Shown: positions 59,985 to 64,000 of the stretch, in pieces
How positions within the stretch are numbered: position 1 is the first letter of the stretch
Layout: each line of letters begins with the position of its first letter
DNA from: Lachnospiraceae bacterium C10
GTDB taxonomy: Bacteria > Bacillota > Clostridia > Lachnospirales > Lachnospiraceae
NCBI GenBank assembly: GCA_900100095.1
Contig: FMTN01000011.1
Coordinates: forward strand, 1 to 64,000
Direction: 5' to 3'
DNA: 64,000 bases
Position numbers and translations under genes: made by a program
Notes under the pieces: model-generated
Seen by the model: only the letters and a program-made list of their open reading frames with translations
Database searches by the model: none
Told to the model about the DNA's origin: nothing

Positions 59985-61844
59985 TTACTCTACGTCCTGA
60001 AGTGCTTCGATTCCTTCCTCACCGGTACGAACCTTAACCACACGTGCCACGTTGTAAACGAAGATCTTACCGTCTCCAATATGACCTGTATAGAGTGCCT
60101 TCTTGGAAGCATCGATTACATCTTCCACTGAAATCTTACCGATAATAACCTCAACCTTTACCTTTGGAAGAAGGGTGGAATCTACGATGGTACCACGGTA
60201 ACGCTCAGTTGATCCCTTCTGAATACCACAACCCATAACCTGGCTCATTGTCATTCCGGAAACACCAAGCTCATTGAGCGCCTTCTTTAAGGCATCAAAT
60301 TTGGACAGACGACAGATGATGGTCACCTTATGCATACCGGTTGCAAAAGCCGGGTCCAGCGGCAACTCTTCCGATACCGGCACAGCTGCCTTCTTCATAG
60401 CTTCTGTTGCCTTGCTGTAGGAAGACTCTCCAAGGTAGGTTCCCTCGTCTCTTGAAACCTTGGTCTCCTCTTTTGATGCTGATGCTATGCGGACCTTTCC
60501 TTTTCTTGGTACGTAGTCATCCATATCTGCTTCATAGCCCAGATCCATCTTCTCATTAACATCAAGTTCCATGTCTGTTACATCAGAAATTGCAAATCCG
60601 GAATATGCTGTTGTAAGACCATGCTCGTGAACATCGAGACCTTCGATCTCAATTTCAGCAGGAACACGAAGACCGACGAAACGGTCAATTAGCTTGAATA
60701 CAACGAACATAACAACAAGAACATAAGCGTCGATTGCAACAATACCTAATGCCTGAACGCCTAACAGATGGAGTCCTCCACCGTAGAACAGTCCCTTTTC
60801 AACACCGTCTCCTCCGTTTGAGAAGAGACCGACTGCAAGGGTTCCCCAGATTCCGTTAACCATGTGAACGGAAATTGCACCTACCGGGTCATCAATCTTT
60901 GCAATATGATCGAAAAACTCTACTGAAAATACTACCAGGATACCGGATACCAGTCCGATGACGGCTGCTCCTACCGGTGAAACACAGTCACAGCCTGCGG
61001 TAATTGCAACAAGTCCTGCCAGTGCTGCGTTGAATGTCATGGATACATCCGGCTTGCCATAGCGAAGCCATGTGAAAAACATTGCTACAACGGTTGCGAT
61101 GGCTGCTGCAAGGTTGGTTGTCATAAATGCGGTTGATGCTGTGATTGCATCATCTACGCTGGACATTGCTACTGTGGAACCGCCGTTGAATCCGAACCAG
61201 CAGAACCAAAGAATAAATACACCAAGTGCCATTGCAAGAAGGTTATGTCCCGGAATGGCTCTTGCCTTTCCATCCTTGCCATACTTACCGATACGAGGTC
61301 CAAGAATGGATGCGCCAAGGCAGGCGATTACACCACCTACGTTGTGTACGACTGCAGAACCTGCAAAATCATGGAATCCAAGTCCTGAGAGCCAGCCGCC
61401 GCCCCATGCCCAGTGACCGCTGATCGGGTAAATCAGAAGGGAAATTGCTGCTGAGTAAAAACAATATGCCTTAAAGTTGGTTCTCTCTGCCATAGAACCG
61501 GATACGATGGTGGAAGCCGTTGCGCAGAATACTGTCTGGAAGATAACAAAGGTCCAGAGTGGAATGTGCTGTGGAACTGCACTGTTTTCTGCTGTGTAGC
61601 GTCCCAGCGTAAAGAAATCGATTCGACCAATCAATGGTGCTGTGCTACCGAACATAAGACCAAAGCCAACCAGCCAGAAGCACGGTGTACCAATACAAAA
61701 GTCCATGATGTTCTTCATTAAAATATTACCGGTGTTTTTTGCTCTTGTCAGACCGGCTTCGCACAGCGCAAATCCTGCCTGCATAAAATAGACCAGTGCC
61801 GCTGCAAGCAGCACCCATGCCACACTCGATACTTGAATTTCCAT
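59985..61844 (-). CDS. amt: Ammonium transporter fused to P-II domain
   Basis: 619 aa. Residues 1-405 are a full Amt channel (ALCEAGLTRAKNT, AGSAVVHNVGGVIACLGA, LWFCWFGFNGGS, ISVHMVNGIWGT with the pore histidines). Residues 405-500 are a charged linker. Residues about 505-610 are a P-II signal domain (KVTIICRLSKFDALKKALNELGVSGMTMSQVMGCG; TGHIGDGKIFVY). The T-loop keeps YRG but lacks the Tyr that is uridylylated in enteric GlnK. The fusion lets the sensor gate its own channel. Downstream of gltBD. Confidence 0.93.
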   Translation of the reverse strand: MEIQVSSVAWVLLAAALVYFMQAGFALCEAGLTRAKNTGNILMKNIMDFCIGTPCFWLVGFGLMFGSTAPLIGRIDFFTLGRYTAENSAVPQHIPLWTFVIFQTVFCATASTIVSGSMAERTNFKAYCFYSAAISLLIYPISGHWAWGGGWLSGLGFHDFAGSAVVHNVGGVIACLGASILGPRIGKYGKDGKARAIPGHNLLAMALGVFILWFCWFGFNGGSTVAMSSVDDAITASTAFMTTNLAAAIATVVAMFFTWLRYGKPDVSMTFNAALAGLVAITAGCDCVSPVGAAVIGLVSGILVVFSVEFFDHIAKIDDPVGAISVHMVNGIWGTLAVGLFSNGGDGVEKGLFYGGGLHLLGVQALGIVAIDAYVLVVMFVVFKLIDRFVGLRVPAEIEIEGLDVHEHGLTTAYSGFAISDVTDMELDVNEKMDLGYEADMDDYVPRKGKVRIASASKEETKVSRDEGTYLGESSYSKATEAMKKAAVPVSEELPLDPAFATGMHKVTIICRLSKFDALKKALNELGVSGMTMSQVMGCGIQKGSTERYRGTIVDSTLLPKVKVEVIIGKISVEDVIDASKKALYTGHIGDGKIFVYNVARVVKVRTGEEGIEALQDVE

Positions 61845-61867
61845 ACATCCTCCTTAAAAGACAAGGA

Positions 61868-61892
61868 GCTCCGTAACAAACCGTTACGAAGC
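61868..61892 (-). terminator. Hairpin between gltD and amt
   Basis: GCTTCGTAAC-GGTTT-GTTACGGAGC on the minus strand (10 bp, one G-U), then TCCTTGTCTTTT. Partial terminator or attenuator; the amt ribosome site lies directly after it. Confidence 0.55.
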
Positions 61893-61929
61893 CCCATTGC
61901 CTCTTTTCTTCTATATATAATTAGATAAT

Positions 61930-63495
61930 TTATAAATTGGTATATCCCATCAGATATTCGTCCACAGCCTTGGCGCAACGTCTGCCTTCATAGATGGCCC
62001 ATACCACAAGGCTCTGTCCCCGGTGCATGTCACCGGCTGTGAAAACCCCCGGAACTCCGGTCTGGTATTCCTCTTCCATGTATTCCTGCGTTGTCTCCTT
62101 AGCATCGCCTGGCTTCACGGTGAGTACCCGGTTTCGCTTATCCAACTTCACCCCGAACGCCTTCGGAAGACGTTCCTCTGCTCCAAGAAAGCCTGCTGCA
62201 ATCAAGAGCATCTGACAAGGAATTGTCTTCTGTGATCCTTCCACAGGAACAAGTGCGCCATCTTTGAACGTCACCTGTACGGTTGTGATCTCTTTTAAAT
62301 TTCCCTTGTCGTCCGTAGTTACAGACTGAACCGTTGTCTCATAGACTCTTGGATCCCGACCGAAGACAGCAATCGCTTCTTCATGACCATAATCCGTCTT
62401 CAAGACCTTCGGCCACTGTGGCCATGGGTTGGAATCGCTTCTGACAACCGGTGGCTTTGGCATCATCTCCAGTGCTGTAACAGACTTGCATCCGTGACGG
62501 ATGACCGTTCCGATACAATCGTTACCGGTATCTCCGCCGCCTACGACTACCACATCCTTGTCCTTTGCGCTGATATAAGGCGAACCGGAAAGCAGATGCT
62601 TTGTCGTCGATGTAAGAAAATCCACCGCATAATGCACACCGGATACCTGCGACAGGTCTACTGCTTTTTTAGCGGACGACTTGGTCTTTCCGTGTACCTC
62701 TCCCATAAGTGGACGGGCTTTCTTCGCACCGCAGCACAGAACAACCGCATCGAAGGTTTTCTGAAGCTCTTTTACCAGCTTCTCATCCACATTCACATTC
62801 GTCCGGAAGACAACGCCTTCCTCCTCCATCAGCTTTCTTCGTCTGGTAATAACCGATTTATCCAGCTTCATATTCGGAATGCCGTACATCAGAAGACCAC
62901 CGATACGATCTTCCCGTTCGAACACGGTCACCTGATGTCCTCTGTGATTTAAGGTATCTGCTGTTGCAAGTCCGCTTGGACCGGCACCGATCACAGCCAC
63001 CTTCTTACCGCTTCGAATCTCTGGAATCTGTGGTACAACAGCACCTTCTTCAAAGGCCTTCTCGATGAGCCAGAGCTCGTTATCATGTATGGTCACGGCA
63101 CTGACCGGAGATGTGGTCGATGAGGAGAGCTCATCACAATACTGTCCGTTAATGCAGGCCTTCTCGCAAAGAGCCGGGCACACGCGACCGGTAAACTCCG
63201 GGAAGTTACTGGTTTGGTGCAGACGCGAATAGGCATGCGCCACATTGCCGCGATAGATCATATCATTCCACTCCGGTATCAGGTTATGAAGCGGACAGCC
63301 TGTCACCATACCAGAAAGTTTCATTGACGACTGACAGAACGGAACGCCACAGTTCATGCAACGCGCTGCCTGCTCCTGACGCTGCTCATCGCACAGAGGT
63401 TTATGAAATTCATCATAATTCTTGATCCTCTCTTCCACCGGAACATCGTAATTTGATACACGTTCAAATTCTAAAAATCCTGTTGCCTTTCCCAT
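61930..63495 (-). CDS. gltD: Glutamate synthase small subunit
   Basis: 521 aa, longer than the roughly 470-490 usual. N-terminal iron-sulfur region with CMNCGVPFCQ and CEKACINGQYC; FAD site VAVIGAGPSGLATAD (about 170-184); NADPH site VVVVGGGDTGNDCIG; C-terminal FAD motif TAGDMHRGQSLVVWAI. Passes electrons from NADPH to GltB. The start overlaps the gltB stop (TAATG). Confidence 0.96.
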   Translation of the reverse strand: MGKATGFLEFERVSNYDVPVEERIKNYDEFHKPLCDEQRQEQAARCMNCGVPFCQSSMKLSGMVTGCPLHNLIPEWNDMIYRGNVAHAYSRLHQTSNFPEFTGRVCPALCEKACINGQYCDELSSSTTSPVSAVTIHDNELWLIEKAFEEGAVVPQIPEIRSGKKVAVIGAGPSGLATADTLNHRGHQVTVFEREDRIGGLLMYGIPNMKLDKSVITRRRKLMEEEGVVFRTNVNVDEKLVKELQKTFDAVVLCCGAKKARPLMGEVHGKTKSSAKKAVDLSQVSGVHYAVDFLTSTTKHLLSGSPYISAKDKDVVVVGGGDTGNDCIGTVIRHGCKSVTALEMMPKPPVVRSDSNPWPQWPKVLKTDYGHEEAIAVFGRDPRVYETTVQSVTTDDKGNLKEITTVQVTFKDGALVPVEGSQKTIPCQMLLIAAGFLGAEERLPKAFGVKLDKRNRVLTVKPGDAKETTQEYMEEEYQTGVPGVFTAGDMHRGQSLVVWAIYEGRRCAKAVDEYLMGYTNL

Positions 63496-64000
63496 TATGC
63501 GCTCACCTCCCGAAATGCTTCATAAACGGCATTCTCATGGGAGATGCCCTGCTCTTCATATTTGCTGATTGCTGTCAGCATTCTCTGATAATCGTCCGGA
63601 ACGATCTTCTTAAAGCTGGATGCGTATTTTTCCGGATCCTCGAGAATCTTCTTTGCCTTCTCGGAACCGGTTGCAGCCACATAATCCTTCAGGATCGATA
63701 CAAGCTCTGCGATATCGTACTTATCCGTCAACTCCCAAAGCGTATCCATCTCCTTGTTCATTCTTCTATATAAACTGTGGTCTTCGTCGAGAACGTAAGC
63801 AATTCCGCCACTCATACCGGCTGCAAAATTCTTACCGGTACGGCCTAAAATAACTGCCCTTCCACCGGTCATATATTCAAGACCGTGGTCTCCACATCCT
63901 TCTGCCACAAGGGTGGCTCCGGAGTTACGGACACCGAAACGCTCTCCCGCGATTCCACATGCATAAATCTTACCGGCCGTAGCACCATATCCGGCTACAT
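63495..64000 (-). CDS. gltB: Glutamate synthase large subunit, C-terminal part (cut by window edge)
   Basis: The open frame enters from beyond 64000: VAGYGATAGKIYACGIAGERFGVRNSG, VAEGCGDHGLEYMTGGRAVILG and GKNFAAGMSGGIAYVLD are the beta-helical C-terminal (GXGXG) domain of GltB. Only about 168 residues are in the window. It converts glutamine plus 2-oxoglutarate to two glutamates with GltD. Confidence 0.95.
   Translation of the reverse strand, partial: VAGYGATAGKIYACGIAGERFGVRNSGATLVAEGCGDHGLEYMTGGRAVILGRTGKNFAAGMSGGIAYVLDEDHSLYRRMNKEMDTLWELTDKYDIAELVSILKDYVAATGSEKAKKILEDPEKYASSFKKIVPDDYQRMLTAISKYEEQGISHENAVYEAFREVSA

Overview
The window reads as chromosome of a Gram-positive, low-to-mid GC anaerobe of the Clostridia, most likely a Lachnospiraceae. 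Supporting signs are a zinc-type S14 and adenylate kinase, a YhaM-type exoribonuclease next to mutS2, an ammonium transporter fused to a P-II domain, a beta-helix lipoprotein with Pro-Gly-Gln repeats, and strong AGGAGG ribosome binding sites. No tRNA, rRNA or CRISPR array was seen. Almost everything lies on the minus strand; the clear plus-strand genes are a LysR regulator, mutS2 and a small membrane protein.

Layout. 1-302: 5' part of a group II intron, directly after a terminator that ends a small unit (strong promoter, structured leader, 36-codon ORF). 621-6230: sensory module A (Na/phosphate cotransporter, response regulator, kinase, beta-helix lipoprotein) behind a PHO-box-like repeat. 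6236-7945: secreted Ig-like metallopeptidase. 8026-12027: one transcription unit (XRE regulator, RhuM protein, recombinase/MGMT chimera, macro-domain protein, AAA ATPase, UPF0158). 12161-16927: sensory module B, richer in G+C (tannase-like lipoprotein, gutted beta-helix lipoprotein, kinase, regulator). 16969-24800: small accessory genes mixed with truncated or fused gene fragments, including three serine-recombinase pieces and an ORF6N gene. 24790-29007: LysR-linked redox cluster with duplicated cyclophilin-like domains. 29111-32609: PH/SHOCT protein, zinc-ribbon protein and a KptA fusion, with gene tails between them. 32806-42408: housekeeping genes (RlmD, YhaM-like, MutS2) and the potABCD polyamine transporter. 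42507-58383: the full S10-spc-alpha ribosomal superoperon, rpsJ to rplQ, from one strong promoter. 58479 to the end: methyltransferase, small membrane protein, Amt-PII, gltD and partial gltB, a nitrogen-assimilation block.

Main points. Three promoters in modules A and B share an 11-bp-period TTCAATC repeat placed exactly 9 nt from the -10 element, and the two in front of beta-helix lipoprotein genes overlap a hairpin that could hide the ribosome binding site in read-through transcripts. The ribosomal operon carries several structured spacers, most strikingly a 295-nt non-coding stretch before rpsM and a pair of mutually exclusive hairpins before rplQ. The RhuM and ORF6N genes each contain a 25-bp palindrome inside the coding region and are each followed, 11-14 bp later, by the N-terminal stump of a serine recombinase fused to unrelated sequence. 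All family assignments come from reading motifs by eye; no database search was run.
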